From assembly GCF_029227915.1 (NCBI RefSeq), contig NC_079879.1:30198501-30262500 (forward strand): a stretch of 64,000 nt of DNA. Direction: 5' to 3'. This document shows, in pieces, positions 35,300 through 47,497 of this stretch. The stretch's first letter is position 1. Every line of letters starts with the position of its first letter. Position numbers and translations under genes: made by a program. The notes under the pieces are model-generated. The model was not told the DNA's origin, did not search any database, and saw only the letters and a program-made list of their open reading frames with translations. Origin of the DNA: Hydractinia symbiolongicarpus. Lineage: Eukaryota > Cnidaria > Hydrozoa > Anthoathecata > Hydractiniidae.

Positions 35300-35705
35300 T
35301 ACAATGGCACTGAAACATCAATTCCACTTTTCGGAACTTCTATTCCACTTTTCGGAACTTCTATTCATTGTTTTTCCAAACTTTTATTCAACTGTTTTTG
35401 GAACTTCTGTTCAAACTTTTTAGAAGCTTTTATTTAGATTTTTTTTCAGAACTCCTGTTCAAATTTTTTATATAAACTGGTGCTCACATTTTTTCTAGTT
35501 AAGAGAAACTTCCGCTCGACTTTTTTCGCTTCAAAATTTACGGACATCATTGAATTTCCGCGCCCGAAGCCGTAGGAAATTCTTTAAAACCGTCGTTTTT
35601 TTTCTTTTGGAGCATTTTTTGAGAAAAAATCAACCCTGGGATTACACGTTCCTCCGTCACAGATGTAAACTTCGCACCCAAGCTCCCCAACTACTGGGAA
35701 CTCAT

Positions 35706-36217
35706 CTAAATGATGTTTCAGGACAAAATTAGTATTTGTTTTCAACAAAATTAGGCACAGTTAACAAAAAAAGTATGCTGAACATAATGGTGACATAATA
35801 ATTTTGATTTTTTGCCACCTTAAATGTCATTTTAGGACAAAATTGGTCCAAAAATTAAAACTACTTTATTTTCAACAAAAATTGGCAAAGTTAACAAAAA
35901 AAGTATGGTGAACATAATGGTGACATCGAAATTTTGATTTTTGTCACCTAAATGCCATTTTAGGCCAAAATTAATCCAAAAATTAAAACCATTTTATTTT
36001 TGGCTAAATCTGGCACAGTTAACAAATAAAGTATGCTGAAAATGATGATGGTACAAAAGTTTGATTTTTGTCACCTAAATGTCATTTTAGGCCAAAATTT
36101 AACCAAAAATTAAAACTGCTTTATTTTCGACAAAAATTGGCACAGTTAATAAAAAAAATATGCTGAAAATGATGGTCACAGCAAAATTTTGATTTTTTGT
36201 TAACTAAATGCCGTTTA
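35706..36217 (+). repeat. Four-unit tandem repeat inside the DDE transposon
   Basis: Units of about 113-131 bp start with CTAAATG.CATTTTAGG..AAAAT (35706, 35819, 35948, 36075; a partial fifth start at 36206). Each contains AAAATTAAAACTRCTTTATTTT, TTGGCACAGTTAACAAAAAA, GTATGCTGAACATAATGGTG and TTTTGATTTTTGTCACC variants. Non-coding; lies between the left subterminal array and the transposase. Confidence 0.8.
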
Positions 36218-36504
36218 AGACCATAAACGTTTCAATCGCAAGACTTACCATGAATGTTAGGCTGTATTTTTTGTTAGCAATTTATTTTAAAATGTGAGTT
36301 TATTATGACACGTTTCGTTTTGTTTGCGTTTGTTGTAAGATATAATGTCACTTGTGTAATTTATCTTCAGAGGTTCATGCACCAAACCTCCTCAAATGTT
36401 TAGCACAATAACACAACGAATTAGCAGGTTTTCATCAAATATTTTGGTAGCGAGCGGAAATTCTTAGAGCCCCCAGGGCTTCTTGTTGCTTATTTGCGAC
36501 GTAA

Positions 36505-37624
36505 ACCTGTCTTATCCTGAAATAAGAGGAATGTTGCACAGTAAGCACGGTGTGAATATCAGTTTATCAGCATTAAAAGGACGCTTAAGGAGCAGTGGAT
36601 AACGACGAAGGGCTCTTCAAGGAGTACGTTCCGATGAGAACCAAATTGAGGAGGCAATCCTGAAGGAGATTCATGGTAGTGATTCCAACATCGGTTATCG
36701 TGGAATGGGAGCATCCTTGGTGTCCAAGTCAATAATATGTCGATACCAAGATGTAAGAAAAATTATTAAGAACCTAGATGCCGAAGGGGTAGAGCTTCGC
36801 AAAAAACGAAGATTACATCGTCGAAAATATGTATTTCAAGGCCCAAATCACCCATGGCATATCGATGGCCATGATAAATTGAAGCCTTTTGGCTTTTCTA
36901 TTCATGGGGCTATAGACGGTTTTTCGCGAAAACCTATACGGCTCGAGGTTGGGCCTTCTAACAAATTACCGGAAGTTGTGACAAAATTTTATCTTGATGC
37001 AGTGAGAAAAATTAAAGGTATACCAAGATTTATAAAGGCCGATAATGGTACTAAACACTCGTTGATTGAGGCGATACATATTTATCTCCGAGCCTTGAAT
37101 AATGCGGAGGTTGGAACCGAGTCCTTTATCATCATCTCATCTACCGAGAACCAAAGAATTGAAACATTTTGGTTTACTCTACAACGCGATACAGTTGGTT
37201 GGTGGGAACTTTTTTTTTTCAAGATCTGGTTGACCTTGAGATGTTCACAAACTTTGATCCCGCATTAATTGAATGCATCCGATTTTGTTGTATGGAGTTG
37301 TTGAGGAAAGATATCAATAATGTTAGGAACGATTGGAATGTAAATATAATTTCGAAAAGCTGAAATAACGGTCCTAGGGGACTTCCAGATGTATTGTACG
37401 AGTTGCCACATTTATATGGAGTAAATAACTGTTTAATCCCTACAGAACCTGAAGAGATCGATCAGTTTTATCCCAGTGTTGCAGATGGTAGCTTGAATGA
37501 TGTATCAACCGATTTTAAAGAATTCGCTGAACATTTCATGCAACAAGACGGATTATCCCCCCTGAAGACGCATCACCTGCAATTGTACACTTATCTACTT
37601 GGTAAAATTGAACAATACTATTGA
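36505..37624 (+). pseudogene. Broken rve-type DDE transposase
   Basis: N-terminal helix-turn-helix-like part LSYPEIRGMLHSKHGVNISL, then a TAA stop in frame at 36600-36602. The catalytic core is readable from 36705: WHIDGHDKLKPFGFSIHGAI (first Asp, 36864), KADNG (second Asp, 37041) and NQRIETFW (Glu, 37161), so the DDE triad is intact. A poly-T run of 10 (37210-37219) shifts the frame; QDLVDLEMF continues in the next frame to a TGA at 37361. The last part (DVLYELPHLYG..EEIDQFYPS..EFAEHF) runs to 37624. The domain performs cut-and-paste strand transfer at the element's TIRs; this copy would need three repairs. Confidence 0.82.
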
Positions 37625-38318
37625 ATACATTTTTGTAAAAACTAATGTTTAAACTAGGATTGTTACTATGAAGACAAATAAAATGCACTGCGTTTGTGTT
37701 TGTTCTGAAATCCCATGAGAGTTCAGATGGTTTAAATAATAGATTTATTATAAAATACAAAGAAATCTAAGAAAAAAAAGTCAACTGCGACAGTCAACTT
37801 TCTAACAGCGAATAATAATGATCATGGTACTACTATTAATTAAAGCATCCGTTAATTTGAAAGTTGACTGTGTTATCTTAACTCATTTCTAAAAACATCA
37901 AAAGCTCTGATTGATATGAATCAAACTACTCAGTCTCCCATCCGTCCTAGCTGATTTTGTTGTTGCAACAGAGGTTGAAGTTGTGCTGGTTGAAGTTGTG
38001 CTGGTTGTAACATGCATTTTCAACTCCTCCTTAACGATATCCCTAACCACATTCTCCATAGTGTTTTTAACTGGCTTCCTCGTGGTGAAAACAAAACAAA
38101 ATAGAAATTGCTAATAAACGGTAACGAGAAGTTTATAAATTTTTTTGAATAGAAGTTCGGGACGGTTTTTGAATAAAAGTTTGAGGGTTTTTTTTAATAG
38201 AAGTTTGAGATTTTTTTTGAATAGAAGTTCAAGATTTTTCCGGAATAGAAACTTGAGGAACTACTGAATAGAAGTTCCGAAAAGTTGAATAGAAGTTTGA
38301 CCCTTCAGTGCCATCGTA

Positions 38319-38538
38319 TTATATATATGTTGTACCGCGAAAGCTAGCGCAAACACAAGCCCAAGAAAGAGACTGTCATTTTCAACCTCAGAGGTTTTCA
38401 TCTCAAAGAGCTCTGGGAACGAGAATGAGAGACTGCAAACATGAAGGCAAACATAAATTCGATCAACGAAAAATTTATTCTTGCGTTTTAGTTTGTGTTT
38501 GCAGCATGTTTTACGCAATGTGAATCGGAAATCTCTTA
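38319..38538. other. Short spacer between transposon and hairpin repeat
   Basis: Contains a one-sided AGCTCTGGGAACGAGAATG (38402 onward) of the CAACCTCG MITE family. Nothing else recognised. Confidence 0.4.
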
Positions 38539-38646
38539 TTGCGCCCCGCCGAAGGGGCGCACATTTAGTGGACCGCGGGTATATAGTGTTTGTTGCGCCC
38601 CACCGAAGGGGCGCACATTTAGTGGACCGCGGGTATATAGTGTTTG
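38539..38646. repeat. Two 54-bp tandem units with GC-rich hairpins
   Basis: Units start at 38539 and 38593. Each contains the perfect palindrome GCGCCCC-(6 nt)-GGGGCGC followed by ACATTTAGTGGACCGCGGG and TATATAGTG. The two differ at a single loop base (G/A). A strikingly GC-rich island in very AT-rich surroundings. Confidence 0.8.
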
Positions 38647-38680
38647 TGTTGTGTATGGCAAAAAAATTTTCCACTCTTTA

Positions 38681-41303
38681 CTTCGCGGGGGAACTTTGGC
38701 TCGAACATCCAACCTAGGTTTGATATAACACAACCTGTGTGTTTGGTACCATCAAGACAAAAATAACACTGATCGAGCAAAACTTATCTTGTCTCGGTTT
38801 CTTTGTTGTCTCTGAAGATTTGACTGCCATAAAAAATATTAATCGAGATTCTTTTGTTATGTTAATTTAAAGCTTTGTAATATTGTCTCGTTTAATATGC
38901 TTAAATGTCACTGCAGCCCACGTGAATTTATCTTCAAGAAAAGGTTTGTTTTTCTTTGTCCAAGTTGTTTCGAAACTTGTTAACAGTAAGTAGAAGGATT
39001 ACTTATATTTTATATGAAATTAAACTCAGAACGGTTTATGGCGTTGATCCAAAGGCCGCAATTTATAAATGCATCACAATTTAAAGTCAATCAAGAACAG
39101 AACATTCCGTGTATGGCCATGACTAAAACTGCTTGCATTTTATTGGTCTTCCCTTCCCGATGGTCTGGCTTGTCGTAATAGCTTTAATGATGTAGCTAGG
39201 GAGCTAAATACTTATTTTTAAATTCTTGCATTTTATAAGTTAATAGTCGTAAAACTACTCTCACTTGTACTACAGCTATCAAGCTAGAACTGCACAAAAT
39301 AGTGCTTTCATTAGAGTCCCTTTTTTCAGAAGCAACAAAAAACTTTTATCCTGCCCTGTGTAATTTTATCAACGAGGGTGCTGATAAGCCACATACACCG
39401 TAAAAAGTATAGGCGTTTTGGGTGAGTAAAATAACTTCTAAAGGAACCTTTGTGAGGCTGCTATCATGTATTCTTGCGGTCAGAATGTTCTCCTTCGTTG
39501 CTATCCGATGGAGAACAAAGTGGACTTTTCACGGTCAAACCTTCAAAGTAGCAACCTTACTTAAACAGAATTTACAAGTAAAACGTCGTTAAAATGTCGC
39601 AAAATGGCAAAAATTAAGCAGTATCTAAAACATATTAAAGATTTGACTAAAAAAAAAAGAATTCCTTGAAAAATCCAGTATTGTATTTATGAAGATTTCA
39701 CCACAAAAACATTAATTACGGCATTTGTACCCCATTTCATAATGGCTGCCCGTGATTGGTTGACACGAATCCGACCGCAAGAATATATATAAAAAGATAT
39801 TTGTTGAATCATGAAAAAATATTGTTGTTCATTGCACGGAACAGTCAAGTTGAACTGATAAATTAACCAATAACATAACATAGTTAGCCCTTGCAGTACA
39901 ACTAGACGCTACCCACAGTATGTTACAGGTTTCTTTGTTTTCTTCCCTTTTTTATGTTTTTTCTTGAAATTATAAATGATGTTGTTGATTTATCAAATCT
40001 GACAAATTTATTAATGAGTGTCTACCCTTTTTTGTATCAACTTGTTCAATTCAATTCGAAAACAATGACCAATCAATTTCCTCGATAATAAACAATCAAA
40101 TTTGTAAAATTCAATAAATCGATTTCAACAAAATAAGTCCTGTATTGTCCACAGGTTTGAAAATCTTGTATCGCCTGCTTAATATTATACTTGTTTAACA
40201 ATGATATCAAAGCCAGCTTGACTAAATTTATATATATATTTTTATTTATATAGTATACCTTTTGTGTATCACATGGCATTGATTTGTATCTTTTTAATAA
40301 ATTCTAACTTTAAATCAGATAATTAGACAATAATTAAACAACCTAGTATTAATTCAGTTCTGGTAAAATTGTATTCTTCTTTCTCAATTTTAAATATACT
40401 TTCTTTTTCAGATCATTTGTTATGAAACCATGCACCATCAGCAGTTTCGAAAAATCTTCAACGAGAGAAATTTTTAAGGATTTTATTGGTAACTTAACAG
40501 AGTAATAATTCATTGAAATTGAAATTGTTCAGAAGTTATTATATATATTCGAATCGTGAAGTTCATACATAGCAATCCTGCATCCTGGAATTTTCGAGAT
40601 CAGTTATAAAAAAATCCAGTTAAAGTTTTAACTATTGTTTTAGAATATATACTATATATATGTAAAAAAAAAATTATTTTTTATTTATCAAGTTGTATTT
40701 TACGCAATAATAATTGAGAATTAGGATACTTATGATGTGTTTATATACCCCATTGTTCTCCGTTTTAAAGTCTACTTCAAATTTCAGAATCTTTTAGGCT
40801 AATGACGGAAATCTTCAAGTCGCAGGGCTTCTTATTTAAAAATTTTCCCCTGGGCAATAAGCTTATTCACAAGCCTCTATGCAATTCCGTACTGCATTTC
40901 TATCATATTCGTCATATTTGGCGGAAAATGTTTCAGCAGAATAGCTTTCAGACACAATTTGTTATTACAGCACAAGAATTTTTGGAGATTTGATAAGTCA
41001 AAAATGTATGCGTAAGTCTTTTGAACGAATTTTAACCAAAAATCAAAAGCAATGATTACGTGAAATTACACAACAAGAAGGCTAGAGGCGTTTAAAGTGT
41101 ACATATATTTAATCAAGATCTAACTTTATAGATAGAGCCTTAGCCAAATGTGAAAATAACGAAAATAATAAGTTCTAACACTGCAGTTTTTATAGATTTC
41201 AAACGTCCACCATTTTCCATTTTAATTTTAAATCCCGTTCTAAATTTGAATGTTTGAAATCGTTATTAGTAATTCGGGGCGCATTAGTGGTAACTATGGC
41301 TAG
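38681..41303. repeat. 2.6-kb tandem duplication, copy 1
   Basis: Begins CTTCGCGGGGGAACTT and ends GGTAACTATGGCTAG. It is nearly identical to 41340-43936 (offset about 2659 at the start), differing by scattered substitutions and small indels, and by about 30 extra bases near 41085-41105 (AGGCTAGAGGCGTTTAAAG). No frame over about 70 codons and no recognised domain, TIR or LTR signature. The conserved small frames mirror DNA identity, not coding constraint. Confidence 0.85.
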
Positions 41304-41339
41304 TTTTATGCATGGGAGAAGTTTTTTTCTTACTCTCAA

Positions 41340-43936
41340 CTTCGCGGGGGAACTTCGGCTCAAACATCCAACCTAGGTTTGATATAACACAACCTGTGTG
41401 TTTGGTACCATCAAGACAAAAATAACACTGATCGAGCAAAACTTATCTTGTCTCGGTTTCTTTGTTGTCTCTGAAGATTTGACTGCCATAAAAAATATTA
41501 ATCGAGATTCTTTTGTTATGTTAATTTAAAGCTTTGTAATATTGTCTCGTTTAATATGCTTAAATGTCACTGCAGCCCACGTGAATTTATCTTCAAGAAA
41601 AGGTTTGTTTTTCTTTGTCCAAGTTGTTTCGAAACTTGTTAACAGTAAGTAGAAGGATTACTTATATTTTATATGAAATTAAACTCAGAACGGTTTATGG
41701 CGTTGATCCAAAGGCCGCAATTTATAAATGCATCACAATTTAAAGTCAATCAAGAACAGAACATTCCGTGTATATGGCCATGACTAAAACTGCTTGCATT
41801 TTGTCGGTCTTCCCTTCCCGATGGTCTGGCTTGTCGTAATAGCTTTAATGATGTAGCTAGGGAGCTAAATACTTATTTTTAAATTCTTGCATTTTATAAG
41901 TTAATAGTCGTAAAACTACTCTCACTTGTACTACAGCTATCAAGCTAGAACTGCACAAAATAGTGCTTTCATTAGAGTCCCTTTTTTCAGAAGCAACAAA
42001 AAACTTTTATCCTGCCCTGTGTAATTTTATCAACGAGGGTGCTGATAAGCCACATACACCGTAAAAAGTATAGGCGTTTTGGGTGAGTAAAATAACTTCT
42101 AAAGGAACCTTTGTGAGGCTGCTATCATGTATTCTTGCGGTCAGAATGTTCTCCTTCGTTGCTATCCGATGGAGAACAAAGTGGACTTTTCACGGTCAAA
42201 CCTTCAAAGTAGCAACCTTACTTAAACAGAATTTACAAGTAAAACGTCGTTAAAATGTCGCAAAATGGCAAAAATTAAGCAGTATCTAAAACATATTAAA
42301 GATTTGACTAAAAAAAAAGAATTCCTTGAAAAATCCAGTATTGTATTTATGAAGATTTCACCACAAAAACATTAATTACGGCATTTGTACCCCATTTCAT
42401 AATGGCTGCCCGTGATTGGTTGACACGAATCAGACCGCAAGAATATATATAAAAAGATATTTGTTTAATCATGAAAAAATATTGTTGTTCATTGCACGGA
42501 ACAGTCAAGTTGAACTGATAAATTAACCAATAACATAACATAGTTAGCCCTTGCAGTACAACTAGACGCTACCCACAGTATGTTACAGGTTTCTTTGTTT
42601 TCTTCCCTTTTTTATGTTTTTTCTTGAAATTATAAATGATGTTGTTGATTTATCAAATCTGACAAATTTATTAATTGAGTGTCTACCCTTTTTTGTATCA
42701 ACTTGTTCAATTCAATTCGAAAACAATGACCAATCAATTTCCTCGATAATAAACAATCAAATTTGTAAAATTCAATAAATCGATTTCAACAAAATAAGTC
42801 CTGTATTGTCCACAGGTTTGAAAATCTTGTATCGCCTGCTTAATATTATACTTGTTTAACAATGATATCAAAGCCAGCTTGACTAAATTTATATATATAT
42901 TTTTATTTATATAGTATACCTTTTGTGTATCACATGGCATTGATTTGTATCTTTTTAATAAATTCTAACTTTAAATCAGATAAGTAGACAATAATTAAAC
43001 AAACTAGTATTAATTCAGTTCTGGTAAAATTGTATTCTTCTTTCTCAATTTTAAATATACTTTCTTTTTCAGATCATTTGTTATGAAACCATGCACCATC
43101 AGCAGTTTCGAAAAATCTTCAACGAGAGAAATTTTTAAGGATTTTATTGGTAACTTAACAGAGTAATAATTCATTGAAATTGAAATTGTTCAGAAGTTAT
43201 TATATATATTCGAATCGTGAAGTTCATACATAGCAATCCTGCATCCTGGAATTTTCGAGATCAGTTATAAAAAAATCCAGTTAAAGTTTTAACTATTGTT
43301 TTAGAATATATACTATATATATATGTAAAAAAAAAATTATTTTTTATTTATCAAGTTGTATTTTACGCAATAATAATTGAGAATTAGGATACTTATGATG
43401 TGTTTATATACCCCATTGTTCTCCGTTTTAAAGTCTACTTCAAATTTCAGAATCTTTTAGGCTAATGACGGAAATCTTCAAGTCGCAGGGCTTCTTATTT
43501 AAAAAATTTCCCCTGGGCAATAAGCTTATTCACAAGCCTCTATGCAATTCCGTACTGCATTTCTATCATATTCGTCATATTTGGCGGAAAATGTTTCAGC
43601 AGAATAGCTTTCAGACACAATTTGTTATTACAGCACAAGAATTTTTGGAGTTTGGATAAGTCATAAATGTATGCGTAAGTCTTTTGAACGAATTTTAACC
43701 AAAAATCAAAAGCAATGATTACGTGAAATTACACAACATATTTAATCAAGATCTTACTTTATAGATAGAGCCTTAGCCAAATGTGAAAATAACGAAAATA
43801 ATAAGTTCTAACACTGCAGTTTTTATAGATTTCAAACGTCCACCATTTTCCATTTTAATTTAAAATCCCGTTCTAAATTTGAATGTTTGAAATCGTTATT
43901 AGTAATTCGGGGCGCATTAGTGGTAACTATGGCTAG
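41340..43936. repeat. 2.6-kb tandem duplication, copy 2
   Basis: Second direct copy, separated from copy 1 by 36 bp. Differences from copy 1 include an added TA at 41772, a missing A in the poly-A near 42310, an added T near 42675 and a longer TATATA run near 43315. The right end (GGTAACTATGGCTAG) is the exact point where copy 1 also ends, so both borders are defined. Confidence 0.85.
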
Positions 43937-46360
43937 TAATAATACGGAGAGTGTGTCCGTCTGTCTGTGACAGGCAAAGTTGATATCGTCATTTTCCTTT
44001 GATGTTGCCGAAAAAAATCTTTGATGTTGCCGAAAAAAATATGTCTTCTTTGTCGTGAAAAGCCGCGAGTTTTGTGTGGTTTGTTAAATGAAGTTCTAGC
44101 ACAAAGTAACGGAAATTGTGTTTGCAAAAAATATGGCTGTCCTTTTTAAGCATTTGTCTTCTCTTGCCTTCAAAATAAATCTTTACAAAAGCATTTAAAA
44201 AGGGTCATGGTATATAAATGAAGTATAGAAAGGTTTCTGTAGGGTTTGTTTATGTTTTTTAAAGTTTTGATGGTATTATTGATGCGAGACATGTTTGTTA
44301 GCTAGCATCAACCACACCAACAACAACTAGCTAGGTAGCTAGGAATTTATAAATATGTAGCTAGCCATGTTCTTTATACCTAGCTAACTCTCCAGTTTAT
44401 ATTTAAGTGACCAGCTATTAGCTGCTGTAGCTACCTTATGTTAGCTTCAGTTTTATGTTGCTTTTTACATGTAAGCTAATCTTAGTGGTCTTTGCTAAGA
44501 ATGTGACTGTAGCTAACTTATTTTAATTGACATTTTAAGCTTAAATTAACAAGCCACAACAACTTTTAAGAAAGTATTACATAATATTTAAGAAGAGTTT
44601 AAGGACTGTTTTTGAGCAAATAATGTATTTTTCACAATTTGTGTATGCAAATAATGTATTTTTCACATTTTGTGTAGTTAACTAAACTTCGGTTACATGC
44701 AATATCACGAAATGATTTTGTTTAACATGTAGTAATTCTGGTACCTTAAGTGTAGTGATTTTTGTTGTTCTAGATGTTCTGACTAAAATGTTTTTGTTTA
44801 TGGCATTTTGTCTCAATTAAGAAAAGTTTCAACTTTTTTCAGGGAGTACAACACCGAAAAAACTTGTGTTTTTTTATATTTTGTATAAATTCTTACCAGG
44901 CAGGACTCTGTACAACATACCGAAATGACTGATCCCTCTCTATTTATAAATTTGATGCGTTCCAAATCACAGTTTTTTGAAATTTTGGGTAATATTTAAT
45001 GAGTACAAGATGCAAATATTGATTTTTGTTGAATCAGAAGTATTTCCTACAACCATTCTTTTTTTACACTTTTGTGGAGAAAAAGTGTATGCAATATCAT
45101 CAGAATAACTGATTTTGTTGCAAACTGTTTTTCTTTTTCACATTTTGGATTGAAATATTGTTATAAAGGGCATATATCAATAGACATATATATACCAAAA
45201 TAATTAAATTCTGCAAACTTTGATTTTGTCGTTCACCTCTCATCTTTTATATTTTGATTAAACTTTTGAGGAAAACCATAGGAATTACTTAGAATTTGTA
45301 TTTTGTGTTGCAAATTTAGTGCAAAAATTTAACTGTTGTGAGGGAGGACCATATGCAATTATATATACTAAAAATAATAATTTGATATTCCACAAGTTGT
45401 ATTTTTGTATGCACTTAAATGACTGCTTTTTCTGAGTTGAATTTGATGGGTTTCATATCAATTTTGTGGAAGATTTTATGGCTGAAGACAATATAGAACA
45501 TGCCAATTGAACTGATTTTTGTTCATATTTTGATTTGCTCCTCATAAACCTTTGTGTTCTACATTTATTGTAAACTTTTGTGAGGAAGGACCATATATAT
45601 ATATACAATGTTTTCAAAATAATGATTTTTGTTGATTTGAAATTTACTCCTTGCATATTGCTTTTTCGACATTTCAGGTTAAAATGTTTGGTAAAGTCAG
45701 TACGGATCATTAGACAAAAAATTGTTTTGTTAACCGGTTAATTTTTAGATTTTGTGCATATTTTTGCGGGAGAGGATGGTATGCAACCGAATAAATGATT
45801 TTTCAAAGTTTAACTTTTTGTTTTTAGGTGTTTTGTGTTTGTTTAAGTTTGGCTTTTTGATATTGTTTAAAATGCGTAAAGAACTTATTTCATAGATCTG
45901 TGCTTACTGTTGCAAGCCTTTCTTTTCGACACTTTAGATTAAAATATTGAAGGTTTTCAACATAATCACATAATAAGATGTATACATATTTGAGATATGT
46001 GTTATTTCTGACATTATTATTATTGTTGTCGTAACTGTCTGGGTTGTGAGTCTTAATGTTGTAACTTTCTACTAACTAGATTTTACACCTTGCACGCCGT
46101 TGTTTTTCATATTTTGTCTGAAGTTTTGTTGGGAGGATTTCATGCGATTTGACATTTGATATTTTGTGTTAGATTTTAAGAACTTTTTTGTTAAATTATG
46201 ACTTATATACTTTCTTTTTATGCATTTTCAGATTATTTTTTTCAGTAAAAGGCATATTCAATATGCTGAAATATTTGCTGATGTCATCAAAATTTAAATG
46301 ACAGAACTTTTCAATTGTTTTTCTGCCTAAGTGGATTTTTCCACGGGCCTAATCGACTAG
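43937..46360 (+). mobile_element. Probable large Helitron-like element with internal repeat array
   Basis: The left part (AATAATACGGAGAGTGTGTCCGTCTGTCTGTGAC) resembles the 5' end of the short Helitrons. The right end GCCTAAGTGGATTTTTCCAC..CGACTAG at 46360 is a typical 3' hairpin plus CTAG. About 44600-46300 is a very diverged tandem array with a 100-130 bp rhythm: TTTTGTG(A)GGAGGACCATATGCAAT, AATAATGATTTTTGTT and TTCACATTTTG. No ORF. The 5' border is uncertain because the TC is not clear. Confidence 0.5.
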
Positions 46361-47078
46361 TCATCTATATAATAGTACGCCAGTTCTGTGCAAAGTGGAT
46401 AAACCTTCTTTGATAAAGTCTATAAAACATCGTCTATAAATTTGTTCTGTAAATTACCAAACTTTGACGTTAAAGTAATATTGACGTCAAACGAAAGTAT
46501 ATTAAAATTAGTGAAGCCATTGCATTGCACTTTTAAATTTGAGGCTAAATAACTTGGAAACGGGTGGAAATAACTGACGTCATCTCCTGCGTAGGTAACT
46601 AGAGACCACCTGGGACCAATTTGGGTAAGTTTCCCAAACCTGGGTCCCCGAATCCGTTTCGGAATAGACGGGTTGATGACGTCACCAAAAAACCTTCAAC
46701 CCTAATATCTCTGCAACCGTTTGTCAAAAACACGCGATCCTATACATTATCTTGAGATCAGCGTTTCAAGACCTATACAATGAAGGCAGCAGGTATACAA
46801 ATTTCTAAAAAAAAATTTTTGGGCGGTTGACTGGCCATTGCTGACGTCAGCAAAATTTTAAAACCCTTATATCTCATTAAACGCTTATCAAAAAGACATG
46901 ATCATATACATTTTCTTGGTCAGCGTTTAAACCTCTGCACAGTACAGGCAACGAATAAATTAAATTTCGCCAAAAATTTTTGTAATTGCACTGCTGACGT
47001 CAGCAAAAAATCTAAAACAACCTATTTTTCCATTGTCCTTCTGCCTAAGTGGATTTTTCCACGGGCCTTATCGACTAG
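46361..47078 (+). mobile_element. 718-bp Helitron-like element
   Basis: Starts TCATCTATATAATAGTACGCC right after the preceding CTAG and ends with the GTGGATTTTTCCAC hairpin and CGACTAG. The interior contains AAAACATCG.CTATAAA, TGACGTCA palindromes, GAATCCGTTTCGGAATAGAC and paired ATATCTCTGCAACCGTTTGT blocks. Non-coding. The copy starting at 47079 repeats most of it. Confidence 0.72.
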
Positions 47079-47497
47079 TCTATATAATAATACGCCAGTT
47101 CTGTCTGTCTGTCTTTGACTTTTGCAAAGTGGATTATATTCTTCACAATTTTCTTTAACAAATTCTATAAAACATCGCCTATAAAATTGTTCTGTAATTT
47201 ACCAAACTTTAACGTTAAAATAGTATTGACGTCAAAGGAAAGTTAATTAAAAGATTAGTGAAGCCATTACAGTGCACAAAACTTTGAGGCCAAATAACTT
47301 GGAAACGAGGTGGTGACGTCAATGATTTTTCACCGCGTGGGTAACTAGGGACCACCTAGGACCAATTTGGGTAAGTTTTCCAAACCTAGGTCCCAAATCC
47401 GTTTCGGAATGGACGGGTTAATGACGTCATCAAAAAACCTTCAAACTCTAATATCTCTGCAACCGTTTGTCAAAAGTACATGATCCTATACACTTAC
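47079..47497 (+). mobile_element. Truncated second copy of the 718-bp Helitron-like element
   Basis: Begins TCTATATAATAATACGCCAG immediately after CTAG, retains the GTCTGTCTGTCT block missing from the copy at 46361, and follows it closely to about 47497 (CAACCGTTTGTCAAAAGTACATGATCC). It then changes abruptly to unrelated sequence. Confidence 0.7.

Larger units (their letters stand above)
35300..38318 (+). mobile_element. IS3EU-like DDE transposon with 6-bp target duplication
   Basis: Ends TACAATGGCACTGAA and, inverted, TACGATGGCACTGAA. Exact 6-bp duplications TTATAT flank it (35294-35299 and 38319-38324). Inside each end lie arrays of a motif built on GAATAGAAGTT: about seven at 38145-38300 and about seven inverted at 35325-35480. 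The interior has a four-unit tandem repeat (35706-36217) and a broken rve-type transposase (36505-37624). TAY/RTA ends plus a 6-bp duplication agree with my recollection of the IS3EU superfamily; that name is inference. Total 3019 bp. Confidence 0.8.

Noticed and set aside
35304-38314. Reading the 3-kb element as an LTR retrotransposon because of its rve integrase core
   Set aside because: No protease, RT or RNase H is present, the termini are inverted rather than direct, and an exact 6-bp target duplication fits a DNA transposon.
38308-38733. Frames with repeated APPKGRTFSGPRVYSV-like peptides
   Set aside because: They are translations of the 54-bp hairpin tandem on both strands, not protein repeats under selection.
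39687-43659. Pairs of conserved small frames (64-68 aa) in the two 2.6-kb copies
   Set aside because: Their conservation is explained by overall DNA identity of a recent duplication; no start context, domain or splice pattern supports them.
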